A program made the position numbers and the translations under genes. From contig OU342824.1 of assembly GCA_910591455.2 (NCBI GenBank), positions 3,567,001 through 3,631,000 of the forward strand: 64,000 nucleotides of DNA. Direction: 5' to 3'. This DNA comes from Pholis gunnellus (lineage: Eukaryota > Chordata > Actinopteri > Perciformes > Pholidae). Below, piece by piece: positions 37,384 through 50,446 of the stretch. Each line of letters starts with the position of its first letter. The stretch's first letter is position 1. Under the pieces are notes generated by a model that saw only the letters and a program-made list of their open reading frames with translations, was not told where the DNA came from and ran no database searches.

Positions 37384-37915
37384 TGAAACAGCACACACCC
37401 ATAACCACACGGTGCGCTTGATCCCAAAGTGCGAGCATATTAGATATTTAAGATGTCATCGGGGCAAACTTTTCATCGGCGTTGTTTTCTCATTCTGACA
37501 AAGACCCCTTCGCCCTTCCCACACAGACAGCGACCTCTTTTCACCGATTGATTGACGGCAGCTCGCCGTTCCTTCACCACCTTTTTCCATCTTGTCGTGC
37601 ATATGCGCGTCAGGTCAATTATTTTTCCCCGAGATTGTGTTTTTATGCTGAGCCAAGACGCTTTTGATGAAGCCCACAGGTGGCAGCGTGCAGGAGTGTG
37701 TCTACGTGAGGCGGCGTCTATGCCTTCCAGGACCAAATGTGTGCGCACACACGTAAAACAATTAGGGAAAATTCAAACAGAGGACTTTTTGCCGGGACTC
37801 GGGTCTGGAAGAAATCAAGGTTAACTTTATGGGTGAAGGTAGAAGTTTTGTAGATCCCAATTTTCTTAACTAATGTTCTGCATGATGTCATTCAATTGGA
37901 ACCCTACTTTCACCC

Positions 37916-38402
37916 ATAGACTGTGTATAAGTCATGGTGACGTCACCCATTGGTTTGTGGACTCTTTTTTTAAAGCCTTGGGTACGACGATTTCACCGAC
38001 TGCATCTTGAATAACGGCCGTCACCATCTTGACTTTTTGCAACCAATGAACACAAGTTATCATATGTTGAATGTGGTGGAGTGACCTTAAGACGCCGTAT
38101 ATGTCTAAATCACAGTAGCCCCGCCTTAAAGCATACCCTGCTTTATGGTCTATTTGACTCTAAATGGACCATCATTTACTAAATGAACATCATGCTGTAT
38201 TGAAGAAGACTTGAAACTAGAGATTGAGACCATAAACTCATGTTTACAATGTTTACTGAGGTAATAAATCAAGAGAGAAGTAGAGTCATTTTCTCATAGA
38301 CTTCTATACAATCTGACTTATTTTTGCAACCAGAGGAGTCGCCCCCTGATGGTCAGTAGAGAGAATGCACGTTTTAAGACACTTCCGCATCGGCTTCACT
38401 CG
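37916..38402 (-). repeat. Dispersed repeat family B, full-length copy
   Basis: Begins CATAGACTGTGTATAAG and GTGACGTCACCCATTGGTTT, and ends GACACTTCCGCATCGGCTTC. All family B blocks are present in reverse order and orientation relative to the 21.0-kb copy. The best copy for defining family limits. Confidence 0.9.
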
Positions 38403-41400
38403 GCAGATCTGGAGTCTGCCGCCTGCTTTTACCCCAAATGCAGAAGCCACAAAATTACTCGAACAAGGCCATCGCTTCCAATGAACTCCGTGAAACATAT
38501 TGGCACCAACTGCCCTATTTTACAGAGAATAAAGGAGAAGTTAAATCCTGCATCTCTGATTTCCCCAGCGGAAATGTGACTCTAGACTCCAGTACGTGAG
38601 AAAAAAAATCTGAAATATTGCAGCAAATATCAGAGAGGATGGAGTCCAAACGAACAAACCTAGTATACAATTTTTACCAAAAAAAGAAAGATTTTAAAAA
38701 ACGGAAGGAGCTGATGGGAACCCAGAGTGATACCGTCTTAATTCTCATTGTCATCATCTCCTCCAAGACGCATAATACAAGAACACACTTACAAAACAGT
38801 CCCAGTCTTTGTGGAGCCAGTGGAGACATATACCGCATAGACCGCTGGGTTACGCCACCCACATTGTGTCTGTTTCACAAAGCACACAAGGCTTTCCTGC
38901 ATTGGCCAGGCATTCATAAATAAGCGGCTGTTTGTTTGTCCTCTTCCCTCTGGCACCAAACCGCTCAGCGGGTTTGTCGCTCCCCGTTTGTCTCTCAGCC
39001 GTCTCCCCTCGCACTCGCTTTCACTAACTCGCTGCGCAACAGCTGGAGCCGTCACAACACCCATTCACGATCCTCCTGTGGCCCCCGCGGAGCATTCCCA
39101 ACCCCCCGAGATACCTTGCTCTTCAGACGGCAGGCTTCCAATAGCTGGGACGGAAAAAAAGGTTTGTTTTGTGTTGGAGCATAAGTCTGATCTACTTGGA
39201 CAGCGACTGGTGATGCAAGAATTCAGCTTGTTTCAGTCATATGCACATAAGCATTGGTCATTTCAGAGTAATAATGTCCTCCGTTAGAGCAGCACTGCAC
39301 CGCAACGAGTACCATCTAACCTTTCCTCATCTACACGTTCACGTATAGAAACCCATTAGTGCTGTTGTATCTCCTCTTTTACATTTTTTATATTCTATCA
39401 TCTGACAGTTACGGTGGGGAAAGTTGTATGCATTCAATCGGCAGCCAAAGTAATATTGTGAAAATTGAAAAGGAAATAATGCTTGTCCCTCGCTGGGAAA
39501 GGTACTAACGTGACTGCAAGACTCCACTCAACTCGGGTACCGAAGTGCTGCCAGAGCGCCGAGCTTTCCACCTGTTAATGGCCCATTTCTCTTTCCAGCG
39601 GAGGTCAAAACCTGCATCTTTGAGACCTTCGCACTCCCAAGGTTAGCAAAGCAAATGCAATCACATTCTCCGGCCCTTGTCACTGCGGGCTGACCTTTTT
39701 GGAATACTGCCTATCCATAGATCTCTCAGTCGGCTTTAAATTCGGTAAAGGTCAGATATGACCCTTAAGTGGCGTGTCACTTTTTTCCCTCTTTGCTGTC
39801 GCCTTCTCCTCCTCCTCCTCCTCCTCCTTCTTTCTACACGCCCGGCTGAGCCGATTCATTTCAGTCCTGGGTCCCTCTTTTCACCGTTAATTAATGGATG
39901 GTGCGCAGGACACGTGTGATTTACTTCATTTATGCGCTCGTTAGTTTGTGTCTGGTGTGCGCTTTTATGAATCAACTGAACCTTAATTAACATGGCGCAG
40001 TGCAACTTCCAACTTGAGCGCCTGCTGTGTCACGAAAGTCTATGTGAGCCTATCATAATGTCACGGGACCGAAAATACAAGCTTCCAATTAAGCCAGCTA
40101 ATAAGCTGTCATTGTAATGCTCCGGAGTTATTCAGGGGAACGTATGAGTATTGTTTTTGAATTGTTCGCATGGAATCATCGGTTTGATTGCAGATTATCA
40201 TTCATTGATGCGGGTCAGTCTGTATTTCATGACATAAACAGGTTATTGGGACTTAATTGCAAAATAAATATAATACAAAAATAAATATTAAACAAAAATT
40301 CAGAAGAAAAAAGCTGAATTATTATCATGTGTGCGGGACTTAAACCTGTTTCGGGTGTTTTGAAACCAGTGCATTTCATGTGTGGACTGTACAGTCCCTC
40401 GGTAGATTTACTGGATCAGGACTGGGACTGATCCATAATAACCTGATGCGTTTTTCCGGTCATTCTGCGTTTATGTCAGCAACATTTTGCAGGTGTATCA
40501 AAACCCCTGGAGTGCCGCTGTTTTCATTTTGACACATTTTAACTTAAAAGGTGCAACATATTTATATTCAGAGCCCAAATATGATGAAGGGATTGCCTCC
40601 ACACGGCTCTCAACATGGTGACGTGGCCCTCGTGGACCGTGGGTGTCAAAAATCTCTGCACAAAGTAGAAAAGGCTACTTGCTCTGGCGGGGTCGGACCC
40701 GCCGGTCTATGCGGGTTCACGATATCAAATAAAAAAATGTGATTTGTCTTTCATTGTTGTTGTTGTTCAGTTCAGCATTCGTAGCAGCATTCTAGGAGCC
40801 TATAAAGAAGGCTACATGTAGGATGTGACGGTTAGTCTTTGGTGGTATTTGTCCCGCCCCTCCTTCACTGTGATTGGACCATTTATCAACTTTTAGCGAC
40901 CAGATAAAGCGAAAACGTGCAGCTGTGTGGAATAGACGCAAAGCACCATTGCAAAAAGAGTTAAGTAAATGGGACAGCGTCTTCATTCCGTGCTCGGGTT
41001 GACATCGCCCCACGACATCTTTACATACAAATTGTTGTTTGCACCTTTAAGTTCTCATGTCCAGGCTGTTGAGAGGTGCCGTGGAAATCCTCTCCAAAAT
41101 GTTCCTGCTGCAGTCGATCGGCACAAACGCTGCTTTACTCACAGAGAATTATTTTCTCAATAAAGCGGGACACTTGTGGAGAATGTGGGATGGAAGGAGA
41201 CCATCAAAGGAAAGCTTTTGATGCGGGTCTGAATCTTTTTTTCAATACCGAGCAGGGAATTGAATTCTTTCATCCCTGATTTGTTTTACAAAATACGTGT
41301 TACGATGCCAGCTTTTCGAGTTGGTACAAAAACAAAACCACCTTTTCTTTCTTTGGCTCTCTGTGATTCTCAGATATCATCAGAATGATGCGTGTTGGGC

Positions 41401-42637
41401 AACGAGATCAGTAAAGCCGACCAAAAACCCTTTTTTATGGACTGTCTCGATGCGATTGCTTCATTACAGCACGCGGCCCTCGTGTGACGGGACATCAGCA
41501 TGGGCGAGGCAGAATGAGCGCCTCAGGCTGTGTGCGGTCGTGATGTGTAGCATGGGAGAAGTGGGTCTGACTGTATTGAGATGAGAGGGTACTGGGGAGG
41601 GCTGTTGATGCTGTAAATGTTGTGGTGGGGGGAGGGGGGGCAGTTGGTTAATGCGCTTTCATACACTTCATATACCACACACTTTTATACTCATGCTTAC
41701 TCGTTCTTTTTACGACACACTGTTGTACAGTTTCTTTCCCGCACTTACCCTACATGTTAGTGCCTTGTTTTGTACCTCTGCACCTCAGGTGTCGTCTGAA
41801 TGCGGCAATAATCGTTTCTTTTTGCGTTTAGACCAAGATGAACAATTCCATTCCTCTGTGCACAGCACTGTGTACAGTTTGGATGTTGGAGGTCTGTCTT
41901 GTCTCTTACACCCTGCATCCTTTTCATTTGCTTGATTTTTGCATACGGGGCTGTAGTAGTCAGGACCTTTCAAATACTAGTGCATTGAGTCCAAAGTCAC
42001 GCCAAAACTTGACCACAATTTTGTTTTTGTTTTTTTGTGAGCATTTTGTTGTTGTCGGCAATAACCTTGGAGACAAATACTGTGCGTTTTCTACAAATGG
42101 TCTCACACTAAAAGCCACCCCACGTGTTTTCATTCAAATGCTTTTAATTTGAAGTAGCACAAAGTTTGCTTTAGCAGTAAGTTAATGCAGCTCTGATACA
42201 ACTGTAGGACAGTGAATACCGTATTGTTAGAATGAACTGAATTTAAAGCTGGAGGGCAATTCAGTGAAATACATTCTTCTACAAATTTGTATAAGTAAAA
42301 TTAAGCACATTTTTCAAACGCTTTCTGTAAGTACATCAATTGAATACTCCTATTATAGAGGTATTTACAGAATGAAAGTACATCGCTGACCACAGCAATA
42401 ACCATAAATAGTATTTTTTTTAATACAAATAACTCATTTCTCTTGACATCGAAATGCTGTTTCAAACTGCCAGGAATGAAATTCTGGCGAGGAAACACTG
42501 AATATTTATTTTCATCATTTATATTGTTGGCATGGCCAAATTTCGAGATGTGTCCAGAAAATAATAGCTTTAGTTCATTATATTTGTTCATTTGTTCAAA
42601 CAGCAGTTTTTTTTTTAACACCAATTTTAATAACTCA
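38403..42637. other. Intron 2, no gene seen; conserved-element candidate at 39850-40240
   Basis: 39805-39828 is a (CTC)n run. 39850-40240 contains CCGTTAATTAATGG, CTTAATTAACATGG and CCAATTAAGCCAGCTAATAA, a texture typical of developmental enhancers (impression, not alignment). A GC palindrome GGCGGGGTCGGACCCGCC lies at about 40686-40703. Open frames at 38618-39287 and 41297-42152 show no domains I recognise. Confidence 0.4.
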
Positions 42638-42775
42638 AGGTCCACTTGCTCACTTGTTCCAGAGCTTTTGACCCTACCACCGTTTCCTCATCAGCAGGAG
42701 TCCACTTAGTTGTCTCGGAACTCAAACTTCTCATTATTCTTTGCACTTTTAGGACCTTTTGTCCATGTTTAACAC
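42638..42775 (+). repeat. Dispersed repeat family E, copy 1
   Basis: Shares with 52927-53080, in order: AACTCAAGGTCCACT, ACTTGTTCCAGA.CTTT, CATC.GCAG..GGAGTC, and GCACTTT-AGGAC.T.TTGTCC followed by ATGTT. Two copies only in this window; family unknown. Confidence 0.6.
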
Positions 42776-42914
42776 TTGAGTAAAGTTCCTCTACCGATGA
42801 GACTGTGTGATACTGTCAAAGGCTCTGGAACAAATGAGTAAGTAGTCCAAGTTGTTTAACCCTTGACATCCCTGTTTTCAGTGGTATTGTTACAGCCCTG
42901 CTATGTTCTGCTCA

Positions 42915-43235
42915 CTGCCCAACGGTCCCACTCCCAACTCTTCAAATACCGACGCTTAGTCTGTGGCCCCAATCTTCAAACGAGGACGCTCTCGGTGAGC
43001 CTCTAGTGCCAATTTTGGACGTGTCAGTTTCCGTTCGTACATAATTTCTTTTCAAAATAAACTTCCGTGTTCACAAGAAACGTACAGCTTCCCCCCCGTG
43101 TCTCTTCAAAGTAAACTTTGTTTACATAATGTCTAGATTTACTTGGTCAGGTTTAGGTTTGGGTTAAAATAAGTGAGTTTGTTATGTAAAATAAGTATTT
43201 TTGTTCCGTAACTTACGAATGTGGCAAAGTTAAGT
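42915..43235 (+). repeat. Dispersed repeat family A
   Basis: Carries TCCCACTCCCAACTCTTCAA, ATACCGACGCTTAG, ATTTTGGACGTGTCAGTTTC, TCAAAATAAACTTCCGTGTT and TTTACTTGGTCAGGTTTAGG, in family order. The 3' third is missing. Confidence 0.85.
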
Positions 43236-46200
43236 TAAGTGTGTGTTGCACCACCCGGGGCTTGGGATGGAGCTGTGGAGGAGGATGAGGGGGGAGGAGG
43301 ATGGAGAGAGGAAGAGCCGGAACGGCGGGAGAGAGTGGTGAGAGCTTACAGACAGGGCAGGGCACGTGATGAGAGTGAGAGTGCTCGGAGAGACTGACAC
43401 AAGGATGCTTTTATGGAGCTAATGGTGTAACAGTGGAATTGCTCTGTCTTTCAAACACACACAGTCATTACAGCCACAGCCCTCCATTTGATGCGATTTG
43501 TCTGAGTGGTCCATATTATCCAGCGTGACTTTGTTGTTGTTGATTCAGGATTGAAATGTTTAACTGCCAACTCATACTGTACGTGCAGAAATGTTTGGGA
43601 TGAGTGACGATTGTAGTTCTGTTAGGCACTGTTACACATCCAATAATTAGGCTCATTTGCAGCAAATTACATAATTCAAAGTGGTTAGAATTGGAAACTG
43701 TTTTCATGATAATTTACTAATGCATGCTGTTTTTCAAAATAAATTATCCAATGTTGTCATTTACAATGATTTGTATCCCCGCATGCAGATTGAGGTTTTT
43801 GTTTACTGTTCCCACAGGATCCTCTATCTGCCTCTACGTTAAAAAAATTAACATTCTGTTCATATTATGTTGAATTTAAACGTTTAAAGTGGAATGTTTA
43901 CTCTGGCTGCACCGCTGTAGGGAGGACATCAGCGGACATTCACCCATGTCGTGTGTGTTATTTTAAGCAAATCCACTATCTTCTCCTAAAACTAACCGAC
44001 GAGTTTTGTTGGCTCAACACCACCGTGGCTTTGCCAGGGGAACTGATCATTCGTGTTGCTGGACGTTCGTAGGAAAACACACAAGAAACAAAAAATCTTC
44101 ATGAATATAGAGCCGCGGGTCGGATTTTGGGGGTTGATTTGCAAGTGATGAACCCTCACAAACCTCCACCATGCTCACAAATAGATGTTGAAACAAGCAA
44201 CTTTTGACAGGTTTTTCCATTTAAGAGAGTTTGGCAGTTCCTGTTTGGAACAAAACTCAGTGCACTTACTGAAAGAAAAGTTTGTGTCAGCCATTCCTTT
44301 GGTTTTAAATGGGATAAAAACATGTTTGCACAAGTGCTGACTAATGTGTGCAGCGCTCTAGTTAGGATTACTGTTGTGCTTTTCGCCGTTAACGAAGCGC
44401 GGAAGAGAGCCCCTCCATCACGAACATGAGTGCATCCGATCTGATCATCAGACCTTATCGTACAGCTCCACATCCGACGCTTCCCTTTTCCAACCCCCTC
44501 GCCGGAGCATTTTAGTCACAGCTTCTCATCCCCAGATTTGAGTTTAATCCTGTGTTTTCCCCTCCTCGCGCTCTTGTTTGATAGACACTTTTGCTTCCAG
44601 CAATTAAACAAGCGGCTGCAGTTTTTTCTAGCAGGCTCATGAACTGATTAACCTTTTTTTTTTGTCATTCAACGTCCCACTGAGACAAGAACCAAGCACC
44701 AATTATAGAATTTCAGACACCAGTTTTAAAGTCCAAAAAGCTGTGTCGCGACAAATCCCCTTAAGTTTTATTTATTTTATTTTTTCACTGAATACTCCAG
44801 CGAAGCCCCTCTCTAAATCAATGGAGGAGGCTAATTGCAGGTACTTTGTAAAAGTCTGGCGGGGAGTGAGCTCTTCTTCAAGTGACAATTGCTGATCGAA
44901 AACCAATTAAAGGCACAGACACCACCGGGCGGGGGGTAGGGAGAGGGGGGGCTACGCACCATTTGCCCGCCAGCAGGTTTATGGGAAGAAAATGGATATC
45001 CAATATTACACATGACCAGCTTGTTTTGAGTGCACCCGAGACAGCTCTCTGCACGGGAGGTGGAAATGAGGCGGAGGTAGTTTAATGTTGAGGTGTCCAC
45101 AAAAGGAACGGAGAGCACTTTGGACTTTTTTTTTGTGAGGCCAGATTCATATATTTATAGTTATATTTTTTGGTATGTTTTCAGTATGTATGTATACCGC
45201 ACTAAAATCAGTTTCAAATGTTTTTATGGTGAAGCATATAAAAATGCTATATATACATATATATATACAGTATAATGTCAAAAGACTGCATACAAAATGA
45301 TGGAAAACAATGATAGAAAAATAAAATAATGAAATACTATTTTATTTGTATAACAAATGAATAAATACATGACAACAATACTTGAAAAAATATCGTAATA
45401 ATAATAATGATGACATGATGACAACAATCATAATTCTTGCCTGCATATGAAAATACTGCAACAATATCAGGCAGAAAGGGGGAAAGGAAACGGCTGCTAA
45501 GAGGACATGAGGAAAGGAAAGCAGGAGAGGGGAGGAGAGAATGAAAGGGGGGTATGAATACAGGAAAAGAGACGATGCATTGATTTTAGCATCCAAATAA
45601 ACCCAGTCGGTGGAATTATTACAGTCACTCGTTCTGCTGTTGTACCTGGCCACCTCCTGCATGTGACAGGCCCTCCAGTGCACGGAAGACGTGTCTCTTG
45701 TCTCAGAACAAAAGCTCGCTCCTCTTGAACCCATGTCCCGGTGTCTCCTTGTGTTGCTGCTTTTCTGTCAAACCGAATGCGTGTATGACGGAGCTCACAT
45801 TCAGCATGTTCCCACTCAAAGGAAGTCTGTGGCACAAAAAAGCCTGCTCACTGTCAGAGAGGCCTGGAGGAACTCTGGGGCTGCTCAGCAAGCCTACGCA
45901 CAACACACATACACAAATATAAAATAACATTGTAGACAATACACAGGATTTATACTATAGTATTTATTAGAAATATATTAATGAAAAGTCATTTCTTGAA
46001 CAGATAAATCAAAATAACAAGAAATTAGATAAATTCCCACAAATCTTTTTTATTTATGAATCAATTTGTAAGTGATCAGAAGATCATTGACAAACCAATC
46101 CAAGTTTACTGCAGTAATATGTGTGATCAGGTTAACGATCTCAGAAATGGAAGAATTTAGATGATATGTAAAAAACTAAATAATTGTGAAATGTCATTTA

Positions 46201-46751
46201 TCTTGAGTGGTAACCGATTAAAAGAATAAAATAAAAATCGAACAATTGTATTTGACACAGGGCATGAGAAAAATTGTTCCAATGTTTCAACTGTCACATT
46301 TCAAAAAGCACAAACGGGTTCAAATTTGAACTTTTTTTTTAAGCAATTCTGCAACAAGTATTATTATGAATTACTTTAAAAGAAGTTTCTTTTACTTTTG
46401 AAGAATTGCGTCATTTAATATATTCAGAGTGTGCTTTATCTATAATAGACAATGTTAACAGATCACTATCGTTTGATTCAAGATTCGAGTATATTAAGAT
46501 GTTTTGGATTAACTGAATCCGAGCTACAGGAATCCCTTTACAAGTCTTACTATACTCTCTACGAGTACAATTTACATTATTTCTAGCTACAGAAGCCGTA
46601 TAGTCTAAAAGTTGCGTTGCAATCCAATAAATCATTAACAAACAAAATGCCTTCCTCATACCAATTGCTCCCAAATATCGATTTCCTATTGATTGTAATC
46701 AGTCTTTTGTTCCATAAGGATGATCCACGTGGAGGAAAATTAATTAGAAAG
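43236..46751. other. Intron 2, no gene seen
   Basis: A GGA-rich purine patch (43265-43400) and AT-rich stretches (45140-45300, 45930-46400) with short TATATA runs. Open frames at 44156-44473 and 45342-45939 have no recognisable domain. Confidence 0.5.
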
Positions 46752-47600
46752 GTGCACTCAGTAGAGTGAAGCTCCTTGGTGGCAAGGCGCCGGGGGTGGA
46801 TGAGATCCGCCCTGAGATGCTGAAGGCGCTGGACACTGTTGGGCTGTCTTGGCTGACACGTCTCTTCAGTGTTGCATGGGGGTCGGAATCAGTGCCCATG
46901 GACTGGCAGACCAGGGTGGTGGTTCCCATTTTCATAAAGGGGGACCGGAGAGTGTGCCTCTTATTATCGGTGTATCACACTACTCAGCCTCCCGGGTAAG
47001 GCTTATGCCAGGGTGCTGGAAAGGAGGCTCCGACCGTTTGTCGAACCTCAGATTCAAGAGGAGCAGTGTGGATTCTGTCCCGGCCGTGGAACAGTGGACC
47101 AGCTCTTTACCCTCACAAGACTACTGGAGGGGTTCTGGGAGTTTGCCCAACCAGTCTACATGTGCTTTGTGGACTTGGAAAAGGCTTTCGACCGGATCCC
47201 TCCGTGGTTTTTGTTGGGGATGCTGCGGGAGTATGGGGTGCCGGACCCGTTGCAACAGGCCATCCGGTCTCTGTACGACCGCAGTAGGAGCTGTGTTCGT
47301 ATTCTCGGCAATAAGTCAGACACGTTCCCAGTGGGTGTTGGCCTCCACCAGCTGAGGTGGTTCGGGCATCTAATCAGTGTGTCTCTCCTCCTGGGCGCCT
47401 CCCACAGGAGGTTTTCCAGGCACGCCCAACAGGTAGGAGCCCCCGGGGAAGACCCAGAACACGCTGGAGGGATTACATCTCCCAGCTGGCCTGCCTGGCC
47501 TGCTGCCACCGCGACCCGACCCCGGAAAAGCGGAAGACGATGGAGGGCAGATCTCCGCCAGTTGTGGCTGCAGCAACCACTGCTGTATTGTCTTGATTTA
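46752..47600 (+). mobile_element. LINE fragment (RTE-type reverse transcriptase) with internal deletion
   Basis: Frames here match the non-LTR reverse transcriptase abundant in fish. First GGKAPGVDEIRPEMLKAL, then WQTRVVVPIFIKGDRR, a frameshift, then QEEQCGFCPGRGTVDQLFTL, FVDLEKAFDRIP, LREYGVPDPLQQAIRSLYDR and FPVGVGLHQ. At about 47350 the frame jumps straight to L-R-W-F-G-H-L-I and, one frame over, to VFQARPTGRSPRGRPRTRWR. In intact relatives the last two belong to the C-terminal end. The intervening part, including the catalytic F-A-D-D segment, is missing. Also 5' truncated. Inactive. The exact clade name (RTE versus a related group) is from memory. Confidence 0.88.
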
Positions 47601-50027
47601 CTACAACCCACAATTGAGTGGGCCCTCGCCGATGTATGCAGCTAATCGAATCCTAGTTGTATTATAAGACACTTCATACAATTTTGCCAAAAACTACATA
47701 TATATATTGCACATACCAGGTAGTGGCTGAGTTGCGGCGATGTACTCAGCAGGATGTGTACTGGTAGTTCCGTTAGCTGCAAGGGGTGAGCCAAACACGC
47801 TGTCCAAAACAATCAAAGTAAGCTGCAAAGCGGCGGCCGAGGGGTATCCAGCAGTGTTTTTACTTCTACTTCCGTTAGCCGTTTGCCAAACTCACCACCG
47901 ACAGTTTTCCTCCTCACTATGGGTGCAGAGCAGAATCTGTTTGTAAAAACGCTAAACTTAAAAGGTATCTTGCATACCGTAAACTCTGTTTAAAAGAAAC
48001 TCAAGCGCTCTTACTTCTCTAAACAAGGACCTTGGCAGAAGAAACCACAGAATTGGGCTCCGACAAATATGCTTTTGGCTATTCCATGTTTTAGAATTCT
48101 AACCATTGATTCGAATGCAGAAGCTTTGATCCCACCATTTTCATATTCTTTTATCCAGCTGTGATGTTCGCAAATATACAGTGGAAAATAAATAATTCCC
48201 ACAATTTTAGCAGAGAGGAGAACATGTGGGGATACTGTTAAGGCAGTATTTACATTTGTGGTGACCTCGTCAATTGTGAATGGGATTTTTGGAAAATCCT
48301 ACACACACACACACACACACACACTCCATCTGGCTGAACAAGATCAACACATACACATAAACACTTGCAGAAAGATACGTACTTGTGTACACACAGTGAC
48401 AGCTGTGGGTATTAAGTGACAGTGTGATGGATGGGGTTCATACAGCATGGACCTGTATTTACCCTCCACTGACTGACAGCAGGGAGAGGAGAGGAGAGGA
48501 GAGGAGGAAAGGAAACCAGCGAAAACAGGAGAGAGAAGAGGAACTGGGACAAATGAAGGGATGAAGTAGGCGGAGAAAATATGCAAATGAAGAGAAGACG
48601 AGTGGAGGGGAGAGGAAAGATGAGAGCAAAATGAGGGAGATGGTGAGAGACAAAATAGAAAAAAGGAATTATAAGCAAAGGATGTAAGTGAAGGGGAAAA
48701 GAGAAAAGGAAGACAATTTTAGAAGGAGACACCAATAGAATAAGAGAGAAGAAGAAATGACTGCAGAGGCTGAAAAGAGAAGAGGGAAGATGAAAAAAGG
48801 AGATGAGCTGACGGGGAAGATGGTGGACGGCCAGGGACGGGCATATGAGAAGTCAGGTCCTAGTTAGACCAAGCGAGGAGATGAAAGCAGAGGCAGACGA
48901 GTGGAGGTTAAGGGAAAGAGAGCGGGGGGATAAATAGAGTTGAGGGTTGGAAGGAGGGGTGGGGGATTTTCTTAAAGAGCCACGCAAAGAAAGAAATTGA
49001 AAGAAAATACTCCTCGTGGTTGACAGTAACCCTGCAGTGATGGGTGCAGACCCCTTTCATCAACTCCTTTAAATCCTGTAATTCCACAGGTCGGCGTCAG
49101 TCTGTCAATCACCACTGGCCTCCATCGCACACGGACACGAGGAGAACTTTCTTTTCACACTCTCCTTCTTTTGATCTGCACTGATAACTTGAGATGTGCT
49201 CGGTCGAAAGCGGCCGTCTGGGTTACTCTGTCCATTTCACTCCATTTATATTTCAATCTGCCATTTTTTTCAACCTTGCTCTTTTTCCCCCCCTCTCTCT
49301 TTCTCCGTCAGTTCCTCAATGTTCTATTTTCTCTTTCACCCTCTTGGCTTCCAAATATCGGCCAAATATCAGCTTTCTTTATTCAGCTAATTAAATGTTT
49401 AGCTTCATCAACAGTGCATCAACTCTTTTTAAAGGCCAAAACCACCTCAAGCGAGCGTAAAAACGTAGCTCTGCGCAATTGAATAAGTTTCATAGAATCC
49501 GTACAGCGTTTTCTTCTTCTTCTGCGATACTTTGCAATGCGCGTCCAAACATGTGAATGGAAACAGGACTACAGATTGCGTGTGTTTTGAATAGCTTTTC
49601 AAAATCTTTTGACAAAGTCGAACTTCTTCAAACTGATCTATTTCTATGTGTATTCTTAACCTGTAGTGTGTTGTGCCCTCAGGGCCACCGTACCGCCAAT
49701 GAGTTACAAATTCTTGGGTGTTTTTAGGGGTCGAAGTCTGCTGACTGTGAACATCACAGCATATGATTCACATCATGCTTTGCGGTCTTTATACTTCCTC
49801 GTTCATAATAACGTGGATATCATACATTATAATTGTTTGGGGTATCTACGAATTAAGGCTCAGTATTTTTTTCGTGGGTATAGCTACGAAACTTGTGTGG
49901 ATCCTGCTCTTTATGCCACGTCACTTGCTCTGAGAGCATAAACAAGGTAGCGGATAGGTTTATGTTGGAGTTAACCCGGACGCAGAGGAGCACCCACTAA
50001 GAGTCGGTTCTGACGAGGGAAGCTAAT
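47601..50027. other. Intron 2, no gene seen
   Basis: Includes a (CA)n run (48300-48324), a purine-rich tract (48478-48960) and sequence at 49660-50027 ending in a family A-like GTTTATGTTGGAGTTA phrase (about 49961). Minus-strand frame 48011-48202 is unrecognised. Confidence 0.45.
48478..48960 (+). repeat. 480-bp purine-rich tract
   Basis: Starts with GAGAGGAGAGGAGAGGAGAG and stays strongly A/G-biased throughout. Its complement gives the Ser/Leu/Phe/Pro-rich minus-strand frames at 48344-48735, which are artefacts. Confidence 0.8.
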
Positions 50028-50446
50028 GCTGAAGTGCCATTTAAACTTGCGTTATTTCTACTGGCCATCAGGAGGCGACTCCTCTGGTTGCAAAAACAAG
50101 TCTGAAGTCGATGAGAAAATGACTCTACTTCTCACTTGATTTATTGCCTCAGTAAACATTGTAAACATGAGTTTATGGATTCATGTCTTCTTCAATACAG
50201 CATGATGTTCATTTAGAGTCAAATAGACCATAAAGCAGGGTATGCTTTGGGGCGGGGCTACCTTGTGATTGACAGGTCGCTACCACTACGATTAGCCGTA
50301 TGCGGCATCTCTGCCTCACTCCTCCGCAGTCCAAATATGGTCACTTTCCGCTCACTGGTTGCAAAAAGCCAAGATGGCGATGGTCAAAACGCCGAACTCG
50401 AGGCTTCAAAAAAACACCACAATGACTACGTCCACTTCTTATAGTG
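50028..50446 (+). repeat. Dispersed repeat family B
   Basis: Blocks CTCCTCTGGTTGCAAAAACA, GATGAGAAAATGACTCTACT, AACATTGTAAACATGAG, AAGCAGGGTATGCTTT, GGGGCTACCTTGTGATTGAC, GCCAAGATGGCGATGG and GACTACGTCCACTTCTTATA lie in family order. The CACAAACCAATGGGTGACGT block is lost. Confidence 0.9.

Noticed and set aside
47013..47645. 210-codon frame that looks like a protein-coding gene
   Set aside because: It is the reverse transcriptase fragment of a LINE joined across an internal deletion and then read out of frame; not a host gene.
48011..48202. 63-codon minus-strand frame with ordinary amino-acid composition
   Set aside because: Looked protein-like, but I could not match it to any family and found no continuation or splice signals, so it is not listed as a gene.
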